This document shows positions 8,766-16,732 of a stretch of 58,490 bases of DNA, piece by piece. Origin of the DNA: Phycisphaerales bacterium (GTDB lineage Bacteria; Planctomycetota; Phycisphaerae; Phycisphaerales; SM1A02); contig JAKVBV010000013.1 of the NCBI GenBank assembly GCA_022446965.1, forward strand, positions 1-58,490, in the 5' to 3' direction. The notes under the pieces are model-generated. The model was given only the letters and a program-made list of their open reading frames with translations, did no database searches and was not told the origin of the DNA. Each line of letters opens with the position of its first letter. The first letter of the stretch is position 1. Position numbers and translations under genes: made by a program.

Positions 8766-10112
8766 TCAGTGGTCCTTGCCGTCACCGTCGTGATCATGAT
8801 CGTGGTCGTGATCATGATCGTGGTCATGGGCGTGGTCATGATCATGGTCATGCCCGTGGCCATCGTCATGGGGATGGGGCTTGCCTGCGTCGTGCAGCAA
8901 GCGATCGATGATCACGTACTTCTTCTCCGGATCGATGCCCGGATGCAGGCCGTTCTCAACCACCTTGCCCTCGGTGTCGATGATCACCACGTGGGGAATC
9001 CCGTTTACGCCGTACATGGGGTTGAACACGTTGTCCTTGGTGAATGCGATCGTCCAGGTGATGTCCTTCTCGCCCATGAACTGTTGCATGAGCTTGAACT
9101 CTTCGGCAGGCTTGCCTTCGACATCCACCTGGCCTTCGCTGCCGTAGTGCGTACCCTGCACGCTGGTGGCACCGATGATCTCCACGTCGTAGTCCTTGTA
9201 TCGCTCCTGCAATTCACGCACCTGCGGGAAGCTGCCGATACACGGCCCACACCACGTGGCCCAGAAGTCGACGACGACCACCTTGCCCTTGTGATCACGC
9301 AACGACTTCTCGTTGCGGCCATCGCTCACCCAGAGGTACTCCAGATTGGGCGCAGTGTTGCCGAGGAGTTCGCCACGTGCAGCCGGTCCGGTGAGGAACT
9401 TGGCTCGGCTGGTGAGGCGATCGTTCATTTCATCTTCATCCTGCGGATCACGCTCGACAGCGGCAAGCATGGCGGCCGCGGCGGCATCGAACAGGGTGTT
9501 GCGTTCAGCCTTGGACAGACCAACGCCCACCTGCGCCATGCCTTCGATCAATCCGCCGCCGGCCATGATGTTGCCCGTGTCCTTGGAGGCAATCAGGCGC
9601 TTGGCGATTGCGATGAGCTGATCCTTGTGCTCGGCCAGTGCTTCACCTGGCGCGAAACGGAGCATGCTGAAGAGCGAGTTGGCTTCGCCGGCTTCGATGG
9701 CGCTTTCCAGCCCGGGGTGGCTGAGCAGCATGGAGATGTCGAGATCCGCAGCGGAGTTCATCTGCTGACGAGCCAGCAACACGGCGGCCTGCAGGCCGGC
9801 ACCGGAGGGATCCTTGGCCAGTGATTCAAGATGATCACCAAGCAGGGCCTGCTTCTCAGGCACCATGTTGAGCATCCAGCCGATGTCCTCGATCTGACCA
9901 GGCGTCAACGTGGTCACGTCGACATCAGCGAGCGCACTCTTGGCCCATTCGGCGGCGGCTTCGCGGGTGACACCGCGACCAGCTTCTCGTTCGCCGTCAA
10001 GCCAGGCTGCCCAGCTCTCCTGCAGACCGGTCACAAGTTGATCGTCGCCGGCATCCTGAGCCACAACGGACGCGGCAACCAGCACCAACACACTGAGAAT
10101 CGACATCGACAT
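8766..10112 (-). CDS. TlpA-like periplasmic thioredoxin with His/Asp tail
   Basis: 448-aa exported protein with a signal peptide (residues 1 to about 18, ending VVAQD). A long helical region follows (about 25-240), then a TlpA/ResA-like thioredoxin domain (about 250-405) with active site W287-C-G-P-C291 in VDFWATWCGPC. Its role would be a periplasmic thiol-disulfide oxidoreductase. The last 39 residues are mostly alternating His and Asp, with 15 His, which resembles metal-storing or metal-sensing tails. A strong Shine-Dalgarno GGAAGGAG precedes ATG 10112. It lies between the PqiA-like gene (63 bp upstream) and the SMUG1 gene. The helical region between signal and thioredoxin is unassigned. 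Confidence 0.88.
   Translation of the reverse strand: MSMSILSVLVLVAASVVAQDAGDDQLVTGLQESWAAWLDGEREAGRGVTREAAAEWAKSALADVDVTTLTPGQIEDIGWMLNMVPEKQALLGDHLESLAKDPSGAGLQAAVLLARQQMNSAADLDISMLLSHPGLESAIEAGEANSLFSMLRFAPGEALAEHKDQLIAIAKRLIASKDTGNIMAGGGLIEGMAQVGVGLSKAERNTLFDAAAAAMLAAVERDPQDEDEMNDRLTSRAKFLTGPAARGELLGNTAPNLEYLWVSDGRNEKSLRDHKGKVVVVDFWATWCGPCIGSFPQVRELQERYKDYDVEIIGATSVQGTHYGSEGQVDVEGKPAEEFKLMQQFMGEKDITWTIAFTKDNVFNPMYGVNGIPHVVIIDTEGKVVENGLHPGIDPEKKYVIIDRLLHDAGKPHPHDDGHGHDHDHDHAHDHDHDHDHDHDHDGDGKDH
8769..8885 (-). repeat. In-frame His/Asp-rich coding repeat
   Basis: Low-complexity stretch of alternating GAT/GAC and CAT/CAC codons encoding the last 39 residues of the TlpA-like protein. At DNA level it reads as degenerate 6- and 12-base tandem units, so it is prone to length variation and assembly error. 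Confidence 0.9.
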
Positions 10113-10175
10113 CGCTCACTCCTTCCCCGTGTTCCATTGAAGGGGCCAAGGATAGCAGCCCGTCGCGAGCGGTGG

Positions 10176-11219
10176 TCAGCCTCGGCGGTCGGCCCGCCGC
10201 TGCGCCTGATACAGCAGGATGCCAGCCACATGGAACAAGGCCATGGCCGCAATCAAGTGTGTGAAGCCGGCCTTCAGATTGAGCGGGGCGAAACTGCCCT
10301 CCTCGGTGAGATACAGCACCATGGCTAGCAGGAACACGTCGAGCATGCACCACTCGTAGATGTGATGCACCACCCGGTGGATCACGACCTCCGCCTTGGC
10401 ATGCACGTGAGCCGCGAGCACCGTGATCAGCCCGATGGCCAGCAGGGTGGGCATCACGATCAGGAACACCGCCATGACCCCGGCGAAGAGTTCGAGCCCC
10501 TGAGACTGAAACTGGGCGATGGCGTCGTACAACGACCAACTGTTGCTCATCAGTCCGAACTTGTCCACCTTGAACAGCGGCAGCGTCACCGCGTTGACCA
10601 GACACACACCCGCGGCCAGCACGACGGGTGTAGTCAGCCAGCCAGCGATGCCACCTCGCATGAGCAGTGGCGTCGTGGCATTCGGCCTGGATTCGACCGG
10701 TCGGCTGTACTCCTGCAGAATCGATACCGCGGTCATGCTGAGCACGATGGCGCCCACGAAGGCGTACAACCCGAACGACACCGTCGATCCGGTGAATGAC
10801 TGTTTGGCTGTGATGATGAGCAGCAGCAGTGCAACGAACACATCGAGCAGTGACCACCGGCCCAGATGGCCCAATGTGTTCAGCAATCGAAATCGGCCCG
10901 CCCGTGTCATGGGCCGCATCAATGACATTGCCGCGAGCGCGATCTTGACCGGCGGGAAGAGCACTGAGAATCCGATCACCAGCACCACCAGCGGGTAGAG
11001 GTGATGTTCCCACAGCAGGTGGATCACCTTAAGGATCGAGTACGGCCCGGGCAGCAGCAGTCCTTTGAGTTCAAGGAAGGCCACGCTGGGCAGCAATGCG
11101 ATCACGTTGAGCACCGTGCTGCAGACGAGCAGTACACACACGAACACCAGCACCGGGCGGGGTAGATCGGCGGCCCCTCGGGTTTGTACTGCTGTGTTCA
11201 ACGAATGCGATGGGTTCAA
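10176..11219 (-). CDS. PqiA-like integral membrane protein with two repeats
   Basis: 347-aa membrane protein of the PqiA/YebS type, which in enterobacteria works with MCE proteins in envelope lipid transport. Two homologous halves are visible. The first has RWSLLDVFVALLLLI and the second EWCMLDVFLLAMVL at equivalent places, and each half has about four membrane segments. The Cys-rich zinc ribbons usually found before each PqiA half are absent. No MCE-domain partner (PqiB) is present in the window. The start is TTG 11219 without a clear Shine-Dalgarno and is uncertain. The gene leads a minus-strand run with the TlpA-like and SMUG1 genes. Confidence 0.78.
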   Translation of the reverse strand: MNPSHSLNTAVQTRGAADLPRPVLVFVCVLLVCSTVLNVIALLPSVAFLELKGLLLPGPYSILKVIHLLWEHHLYPLVVLVIGFSVLFPPVKIALAAMSLMRPMTRAGRFRLLNTLGHLGRWSLLDVFVALLLLIITAKQSFTGSTVSFGLYAFVGAIVLSMTAVSILQEYSRPVESRPNATTPLLMRGGIAGWLTTPVVLAAGVCLVNAVTLPLFKVDKFGLMSNSWSLYDAIAQFQSQGLELFAGVMAVFLIVMPTLLAIGLITVLAAHVHAKAEVVIHRVVHHIYEWCMLDVFLLAMVLYLTEEGSFAPLNLKAGFTHLIAAMALFHVAGILLYQAQRRADRRG

Positions 11220-11286
11220 GACGGGTGGAGCCTAGCCCCCACCGTCGAGGACTGCCAGTTGGCCTGCCCCGGGATACCATGTGCCC

Positions 11287-12000
11287 ATGACCACCACCAC
11301 ACGACCGAACATCTACACAGGCGAAGGGGATCAGCTCATGGAGGCTGATCGGCGCAGCGACCGCATCGTGTTGCTGCCCGCGGCCGACCCACGCGAAGCA
11401 ACCCTCGGCGGAGGCGAGATTCGCATTCAATGGGGCCAGAGTTTGTTGCGTGACGTGCTCGCGGGCCGCTATCGCACGGTGGTCTGCGGCATCAACGACA
11501 CCGACAACACGGCCGGCATCATCGGTACGCTGCTGCATCTGGTGCAGACCAGCCAGTGGACCGTGGACTCCGCAACCAGCTACGCGAAGGTGTTCCAGGA
11601 TTCCATCAGTCTGCACGGCAGCGGTGATCGCGAGCCGTACATCTTGAAGTTCGATCTGGACAGCCTGCTGATCCTCGCCATCTTGCGCCCTCGAGGCAAG
11701 GATCATTTCACGCTTGACGACATGGAACGCGGCTTCCGCACCGTGTCGAAGATGCTCGACAAGCGTCACGACCGACAACCCGCCGCGAGCGTGTCCTTCC
11801 TTGGCGCCCGCAGCAACAAGCTGCTCGACGACAAGGGTAACGAGCCCTCCTTTGAGCAGGTGTTGCGCAGCATGTACACCGCCGGCTGGCGGGGCGACGT
11901 GTATCCCGCGCTGTCCATGTGGGAGTGTGCCCCCACCGGCGTGTTCGCCACGTATCCCTTCCCCGACAGCCTGGACCGGATGCGCGAAGGCTCAAGCTGA
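11287..12000 (+). CDS. Conserved-looking protein of unknown function
   Basis: 237-aa soluble protein that I do not recognise. There is no signal peptide or membrane segment. It contains mixed alpha/beta stretches (IVLLPAADPREATLGGG, RTVVCGINDTDNTAGIIGTLLHLVQ) and an ordered C-terminal half with SLLILAILRPRGKDHFTLDDMERGF. The start may be ATG 11287 or the in-frame GTG 11281; neither has a strong Shine-Dalgarno. It is divergent from the PqiA-like gene and convergent with the small membrane ORFs. Codon use matches its neighbours, so I treat it as a real gene. Confidence 0.7.
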   Translation: MTTTTRPNIYTGEGDQLMEADRRSDRIVLLPAADPREATLGGGEIRIQWGQSLLRDVLAGRYRTVVCGINDTDNTAGIIGTLLHLVQTSQWTVDSATSYAKVFQDSISLHGSGDREPYILKFDLDSLLILAILRPRGKDHFTLDDMERGFRTVSKMLDKRHDRQPAASVSFLGARSNKLLDDKGNEPSFEQVLRSMYTAGWRGDVYPALSMWECAPTGVFATYPFPDSLDRMREGSS

Positions 12001-12014
12001 TCAGGGACTGACGA

Positions 12015-12110
12015 TCAGGTGAGTACAACCAGCAGCAGGCCGATGCCAGTTGACCCAAGCACGGTCAGCAACACCCAACATGCGCTGTGTGCGGGCACCA
12101 CGCGCTGGCC
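12015..12110 (-). pseudogene. In-frame continuation after TAG: second hydrophobic segment
   Basis: Directly after the TAG that ends the 50-aa ORF (12111-12113) the same frame stays open for 31 codons to a TGA at 12015-12017. It encodes a second membrane-like stretch, CWVLLTVLGSTGIGLLLVVLT. Together the two parts would make an 82-residue two-helix membrane protein. The TAG could be a recent nonsense mutation, a sequencing error or a readthrough codon. The segment could also start independently at a GTG shortly after the TAG. Confidence 0.4.
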
Positions 12111-12263
12111 CTAACACAGGGTGAGCACGGCAAGGACCAACGATAGCACCGCGCAAGGCAGCACGATGTAGAACCACAGCAACCGCGGAGCGACCATCAC
12201 TTGCGCCGCTTGTTCGGATGCATGATCGGTCGCCGTACTGCTTGAATCTGGCATCGACGTCAT
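12111..12263 (-). CDS. Small membrane protein (50 aa)
   Basis: 50-aa ORF beginning MTSMPDSSSTATDHASEQ with one membrane helix, LWFYIVLPCAVLSLVLAVLTL, near its C-terminus. Its ATG (12263-12261) overlaps the TGA of the upstream zinc-ribbon membrane protein as ATGA, which argues for translational coupling and sets the start. No family is recognised. It ends at a TAG followed by more in-frame hydrophobic sequence, so it may be a truncated form of a two-helix protein. Confidence 0.6.
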   Translation of the reverse strand: MTSMPDSSSTATDHASEQAAQVMVAPRLLWFYIVLPCAVLSLVLAVLTLC

Positions 12264-12772
12264 CGCTGAAAGAGCATCATGTAGACGAAGAACAGCAGCA
12301 GACACACGGTGATGGCCAACGGGGCCGAGAGGAATCTCCACCCCCATCCACACAGCCCGCTGGTGTCACCTTGCCCCTGGGCGATGAACAGCAACAGCGC
12401 TGCGATTGCGATGACGGGCGCCACAACGAAAATCCATGCAAGCACGGGCAGAAACGGACCAAAGTCCATACCCACGGAATCCCATGCGGCGACCATGGCG
12501 ATGATGAACCACAGCAGGACGAGTGCAGCAAGCACACAGGCCACAAGCGTTGCTTTCCACGCGGCCCGAGCAGTGGTGTTCGCCTGCAACTTGGCCGCGT
12601 AGATCTTGGACCCCATCGTCCAGTGCAGCTCGAGTTTGCCACACTCGGGACACACCGCATCGGTCGCCAGCCCCTTGCGGTGATAGCCGCATGTGCATCG
12701 CAGCGGCCGGTCGGGCCGCCAGGCCCGCAGCGAGTCCGTATCAGGCGAGTTGATGACCGGTGGCTTCTTCAT
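12260..12772 (-). CDS. Zinc-ribbon membrane protein of unknown function
   Basis: 170-aa protein with an N-terminal Cys motif, C-x-C (LRCTCGYHRKG) followed by CPECGK about 13 residues later, which should form a small zinc ribbon (about 25-46). Three hydrophobic segments follow (about 70-92, 100-128 and 148-168). Planctomycetes often carry short proteins with this design, and their role is unknown. The start overlaps the end of the AmpG-like gene by 32 bp and the stop overlaps the 50-aa ORF by 4 bp, so it is an inner member of a tightly coupled minus-strand operon. Confidence 0.75.
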   Translation of the reverse strand: MKKPPVINSPDTDSLRAWRPDRPLRCTCGYHRKGLATDAVCPECGKLELHWTMGSKIYAAKLQANTTARAAWKATLVACVLAALVLLWFIIAMVAAWDSVGMDFGPFLPVLAWIFVVAPVIAIAALLLFIAQGQGDTSGLCGWGWRFLSAPLAITVCLLLFFVYMMLFQR

Positions 12773-14081
12773 CGTCGTCGGTCCCTCCCAGCACCCGCCG
12801 CGTCTGCCGCGGGTCGATCAACACCAACAAGCCTAATGGAACAGCTTGGAGCGCCGCCGCCCACAACCACACCTGCGGCCACAGGGCCAGCGTGGGGTCT
12901 TCTGGCACGATCGAAGGCACCAGGGCGGCCCCGAGCAGTCGCGACAGATTGAGCATGGCCATGTACGCGGTGAACTGCGTCGCGGCAACGAGCGGCCATG
13001 ACAACGTCATGAACATGGAAAAGCACGCCACCGAGAGCATGCCGGCGCAGAAAGTTTCCACGCACATGTAGCCGATCACGAACGTGTCGTTGGTCCAGTG
13101 TGCATTGAGCAGCGCGAAGCTCGCCAGGCAGATGGTCACACCGATTCCGGCGATGGCCGCCACCAATCGTGCCCCGAGTCTGTCGGCCGCGAATCCACCC
13201 ACGATCGAACCGGCAAGTCCGACAAAAGCGATGTTGCCCATCCACAGGCTGTAGGCCCCCTGTGACCACCCCAAGTCCTGGATCATCAGCACGCTGGAGC
13301 ACGACTGCAGCACTCCAACCTGCAGATTGAGCAGCAACGCAAAGAGCGCCGCGGCGATGGTGCTGCGCAACGCGAATGCCCGGACCAATCTTGTCAGCAC
13401 CAGCAACACACTGGTGCGCTGCGCCAGCACGTGTGGCGTGGCCTGACCGACCGACCACGGAAAGCGGCGCTCACCGGCCCGTTCACACACCAGCAGCGGC
13501 AGCAGCATGACCGCAGCGATGCAGCAGGCCAGCACCATCGCGGCGATACGGACATCTGCCTTAGCAGCGATCGCACCAAGCGCCGCGCCGCCGGCAGCCA
13601 GGCCCACGTAATTGCTCCCCCACATGAACCCGTTGATTCGCCCGCGTTCGGATTCCGAGAGCTGATCCACCGCCAATGCATCTACCGATACGTCCTGCAA
13701 CGAACAGCCAATGTTCACGAACAGCAGGCTCATCATCAGCCATGTCTTGTGTTCCATCGGATCCGGGCCGATGGCGATGGCCAGCACACCGAGCACCATC
13801 AGTGACTGCGCGGCAAGGATCCACGGTCGACGCCGGCCCATCGCCGACAGACTGAAGCGGTCAATCAGTGGTCCCCACGCCCACTTGAATGTCCACGGCA
13901 GCAGGATCGTGGCGATCAGCGTGGCGATGTCTTCAGGTGCAGCCCCGTGCTTGGCCAGCGCCGCTGACACTGCGATTGATGCAAAGCCGTATGGCAGCCC
14001 TTGTGCGAAGTACAGCCCGCACAACGTGACGGCCCGCAACACCGAATTGGATTCGATCGTGGCGCGGTCAGCCCCGGCCAT
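12741..14081 (-). CDS. AmpG-like MFS permease
   Basis: 446-aa transporter with about 12 membrane segments and the hallmarks of the AmpG/PAT branch of MFS: CGLYFAQGLPYGF near the N-terminus, ILLPWTFKWAWGPLIDRFS, GRRRPWIL after TM2, and LQDVSVDALAVDQL in TM4. AmpG imports anhydro-muropeptides for cell-wall recycling, and relatives carry acetyl-CoA or other solutes. I prefer ATG 14081, which has AGGA nine bases upstream and a 14-bp overlap with the glycosyltransferase gene, over the TTG at 14108. It is followed with a 32-bp overlap by the zinc-ribbon protein. A muropeptide substrate is plausible but not proven. Confidence 0.85.
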   Translation of the reverse strand: MAGADRATIESNSVLRAVTLCGLYFAQGLPYGFASIAVSAALAKHGAAPEDIATLIATILLPWTFKWAWGPLIDRFSLSAMGRRRPWILAAQSLMVLGVLAIAIGPDPMEHKTWLMMSLLFVNIGCSLQDVSVDALAVDQLSESERGRINGFMWGSNYVGLAAGGAALGAIAAKADVRIAAMVLACCIAAVMLLPLLVCERAGERRFPWSVGQATPHVLAQRTSVLLVLTRLVRAFALRSTIAAALFALLLNLQVGVLQSCSSVLMIQDLGWSQGAYSLWMGNIAFVGLAGSIVGGFAADRLGARLVAAIAGIGVTICLASFALLNAHWTNDTFVIGYMCVETFCAGMLSVACFSMFMTLSWPLVAATQFTAYMAMLNLSRLLGAALVPSIVPEDPTLALWPQVWLWAAALQAVPLGLLVLIDPRQTRRVLGGTDDDEEATGHQLA

Positions 14082-15222
14082 CGGCGGCGTCCTGATACAT
14101 GGCTTCAATCAGCCCCGCCACTCGATCTGTCGCCAGATGTTCCAGCACCCAGGCTCGTCCAGTCTGCCCCATCGCGGTGCGCACCTGCGCATCGGCCAGC
14201 ACCGGCGCAAGCCCGTCCACAATGCCATCGGCCGATTGCGTCACGGCGATTCCACCACCACTGGCGACCACCTCATGGTGGGTGTCGACCATCGTGGTGG
14301 TCATGCAGGGTGTGCCACAGGCCATGGCTTCGAACTGGACGAAGCCGAAGTTCTCCTGACTTGACGGCAACACGAACACATCCGCGGCGGCATACAGCGA
14401 CAGTTTCAAACTGCCTCCGACATGGCCAAGCCAGTGCATTCGATCGGCCACGCCGACGCGATCAGCCCGTTGCTTGAGTGCGGCGACATAGGCGTCGTCA
14501 CCGGTGCCTGCGAGCATCACCTGCAGATTCGGGTGCTGCTCGATCAAGGCCGGTAGCGCATCGACCAGATGCTCGATGCCCTTCTTCTCATGAATCCGAC
14601 TGAGGAACAGGAGCACAGGGCCGTCGCCCTCGAGCAAGGGCCACTGGGCGCGAGCTTCGGCTGGATCGGGCAGTGTTTGATAGTCGGCCAGATCGATGAG
14701 GTTGGGTATCACACGCGGCGTGCCCTTGGGGAACCACTGGTGCGACTGATCCGCCTCACCTTGAGCCGTGCAGTGCACGAAGGCAGCCCCCTCGAGATAT
14801 CGCCTGCCCATCACCCGCAGGTAGAGCCTCTTCTTGGTGGGGCCCTGAGCCATGCACCAGTCGTCAAGCATGCCTCGCAGTGTGATGACATAGGGGGTGC
14901 CCAACGCACGGCACATGCTGGCCACCTGCGCGTTCATGCGTTCCCACACTGCATGGCAGTGCACGACATCGGCCCCGGCCAGCACATCGCGTGCGCCGCG
15001 CAGTTGCCCTGGCGCGAACAGGCCCGTGGGCAGGGATGGCTTGGGCACCTGGCACACGTCCGGGCCGCCGGTGGCCCACGCCTGGGGCACATCCGTGGTG
15101 TCGGTCGTCAGCAGGGTGACCTGATGGCCGCGGCCATGTTGCACCCCACAGAGGTCGACCACCGCGCGAGGAGGGCCACCGTCATGGAAGTTCACGCGTT
15201 GCAGGACATGCACGATGCGCAT
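14068..15222 (-). CDS. Glycosyltransferase family 4
   Basis: 384-aa GT-B glycosyltransferase, likely retaining, cytoplasmic, acting on cell-surface polysaccharide or glycolipid. The N-terminal domain starts MRIVHVLQRVNFHDGGPPRAV with the glycine loop for the acceptor side. The C-terminal domain has LLFLSRIHEKKGIEHLVDAL and the E-x7-E motif in SQENFGFVQFEAMACGTP. The frame is open for 21 codons upstream (to 15285), but MRIVHV at 15222 matches the family N-terminus. It leads the minus-strand operon with the AmpG-like permease and zinc-ribbon protein. Donor and acceptor are unknown. Confidence 0.88.
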   Translation of the reverse strand: MRIVHVLQRVNFHDGGPPRAVVDLCGVQHGRGHQVTLLTTDTTDVPQAWATGGPDVCQVPKPSLPTGLFAPGQLRGARDVLAGADVVHCHAVWERMNAQVASMCRALGTPYVITLRGMLDDWCMAQGPTKKRLYLRVMGRRYLEGAAFVHCTAQGEADQSHQWFPKGTPRVIPNLIDLADYQTLPDPAEARAQWPLLEGDGPVLLFLSRIHEKKGIEHLVDALPALIEQHPNLQVMLAGTGDDAYVAALKQRADRVGVADRMHWLGHVGGSLKLSLYAAADVFVLPSSQENFGFVQFEAMACGTPCMTTTMVDTHHEVVASGGGIAVTQSADGIVDGLAPVLADAQVRTAMGQTGRAWVLEHLATDRVAGLIEAMYQDAADGRG

Positions 15223-15296
15223 GTGAGCAGCATAGGTGCCGGGGCCTCCTGCTTTTTGGTCAACGGACCCCGCCGCCACGGACATCCACCAGTAGG

Positions 15297-15785
15297 ATGC
15301 CCGACATGGAATTCAATCCGCAGGACGCAGGAGACCGCGGCGCTTTCACCCTTCTCCCGGAAGGACTCTACGACATCGAGGTCGTGGAGGCGGAAGAACG
15401 CACGAGCCAGAAGGGCAACCAGATGATCGCCTTGACGATCGAGGCCCGCCATCCAGACGGCTACCCCAGCCGAGTGTGGGACTACCTCGTGTCCACGCCG
15501 GCGGCCGTCTTCAAGATTAAGCAGTTTTGTGATGCTGCCGGGCTCACCAGCCACTTTGAATCCGGCCGACTCACGGTGCAGGATTGCCACAATCGGCATC
15601 TCAAGGCCAAGATCATGATCGAGGCCGGCCGTGATGGCTATCAAGACCGAAATGCTGTGCGGGAGTATCTGTCCGCCGATGCAGTCAGCGCCCCGGCAGG
15701 GATCGCCACCATGCCCGAAGCCGTCAATGGCACCGCGGCACCGGCCGAGCCTGTGGCGGTGTCGGAAGACGAAATCCCATTCTGA
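15297..15785 (+). CDS. DUF669/SSB-like protein with SSB-type C-terminal tip
   Basis: 162-aa protein resembling DUF669, a family common in phages and thought to bind single-stranded DNA. An N-terminal beta-rich domain (about 1-115) has LLPEGLYDIEVVEAEERTSQ and GNQMIALTIEA. An Ala/Pro-rich linker (about 130-155) follows, and the protein ends EDEIPF. Bacterial SSB ends in a very similar acidic D-D-I-P-F tip that recruits replication and repair proteins. A role as an accessory ssDNA-binding protein is therefore likely. No phage genes surround it, and its base composition matches the neighbours. ATG 15297 or 15306 could be the start. Confidence 0.72.
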   Translation: MPDMEFNPQDAGDRGAFTLLPEGLYDIEVVEAEERTSQKGNQMIALTIEARHPDGYPSRVWDYLVSTPAAVFKIKQFCDAAGLTSHFESGRLTVQDCHNRHLKAKIMIEAGRDGYQDRNAVREYLSADAVSAPAGIATMPEAVNGTAAPAEPVAVSEDEIPF

Positions 15786-15801
15786 GTTGACCCCCGCTGC
15801 A

Positions 15802-15828
15802 TTGACCGCGTCTGCTGTTGACGGTCAA
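15802..15828. terminator. Weak hairpin between convergent genes
   Basis: TTGACCG (15802-15808) pairs with CGGTCAA (15822-15828) around a 13-base loop, in the gap between the DUF669 gene and the convergent small membrane gene. No T-run follows on either strand, so termination is only possible. Confidence 0.25.
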
Positions 15829-15842
15829 GTGAGCGATTCGGA

Positions 15843-15986
15843 TCAGATGTTGCTGTCGGTGACGTCGTCACCGATCTCAACGCTGTTGAGTTCGGCTTCG
15901 TAGCTGCGCGTGTTGGACATCAGCAGCACGCCCCAGACCAGCAGGAAGACGACCCAGGCGATGTTGGTTCCGATGGTCAGCAGCAT
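15843..15986 (-). CDS. Small single-helix membrane protein (47 aa)
   Basis: 47-aa ORF starting MLLTIGTNIAWVVFLLVWGV, a single membrane helix at residues 2-23, followed by a polar acidic tail (SYEAELNSVEIGDDVTDSNI). GGAG lies about nine bases before the ATG, which favours this start over the longer frame to 16085. It is convergent with the DUF669 gene and divergent from the DUF1080 gene. No family is recognised. The helix-plus-acidic-tail layout suggests a small inner-membrane accessory protein. Confidence 0.5.
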   Translation of the reverse strand: MLLTIGTNIAWVVFLLVWGVLLMSNTRSYEAELNSVEIGDDVTDSNI

Positions 15987-16072
15987 GGCGAACAACTCCA
16001 CATTCCACCACGGATGTCGTGGCAGGGCGGGAAGGATACCAGTCCGACCCGGCCTACGGGTAGGCTTTCGCC

Positions 16073-16726
16073 ATGCTTCATGCACTCCTCGTTGCGACGG
16101 CGTTGGTTGGGCCCGAAACAGGCTTCACGGCACTCTTTGACGGCACCTCCCTCAAGGGCTGGCAAGGCGACACCGTGGGCTATCAGGTGGTGGACAGCAC
16201 GATCGCCGTGGTCCCCTCGGCCACTGGCGGCACGAACCCTGGCTTCCTCTTCACCCAACAGCCGTGGGACAATTTTGAACTGCGGTTCGAATTCAAACTC
16301 ACGCCGGGTGCAAACAATGGGCTCGCCCTGCGATGGCCAGGCAAGGGCGACCCCGCCTACGAAGGCATGGAAGTGCAGATCCTCGACAACGAGCACCCGA
16401 GCTACGCCAACCTCAAGCCGTGGCAGTACCACGGGTCGATCTACGGTGTGGCGGCCGCACGGCGTGGGTGTCTCAAGCCCACCGGGAAATGGAATGACGA
16501 AACCGTGATCTGCGACGGTCGCCGCATCACGGTGATCCTGAACGGTCATGTGCTGGTCGATGTGGACCTCGACGAGGTCACACGCGCGGGCACGATCGAC
16601 GGTCGTCCCCACCCGGGACTCGCCCACCCCTCGGGCTACATCGGATTCTGCGGCCACGGCAGTGCCGTGTCATTCCGCAACATCCGCATCCGGCCACTGG
16701 CCCCGGTGCGGGACGACGCCGGGTAA
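16073..16726 (+). CDS. DUF1080 / 3-keto-disaccharide hydrolase family protein
   Basis: 217-aa exported protein of the DUF1080 (LamG-like, 3-keto-disaccharide hydrolase) family. The N-terminal ALLVATALVG is a short signal-like segment. It is followed by the family start GFTALFDGTSLKGWQG, then NFELRFEFKLTPGANNGLALRW, EGMEVQILDN, and the late DGRRITVILNGHVLVDVDLD. The family is greatly expanded in Planctomycetes, where members are thought to act on carbohydrates outside the cytoplasm. A second, more divergent member lies at the right end of the window. The exact reaction of this copy is unknown. Confidence 0.88.
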   Translation: MLHALLVATALVGPETGFTALFDGTSLKGWQGDTVGYQVVDSTIAVVPSATGGTNPGFLFTQQPWDNFELRFEFKLTPGANNGLALRWPGKGDPAYEGMEVQILDNEHPSYANLKPWQYHGSIYGVAAARRGCLKPTGKWNDETVICDGRRITVILNGHVLVDVDLDEVTRAGTIDGRPHPGLAHPSGYIGFCGHGSAVSFRNIRIRPLAPVRDDAG

Positions 16727-16732
16727 TCGCGT

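Noticed and set aside
8769-8885. CRISPR-like short repeats
   Set aside because: Units are 6-12 bases, in frame with the His/Asp tail of a protein, with no unique spacers.
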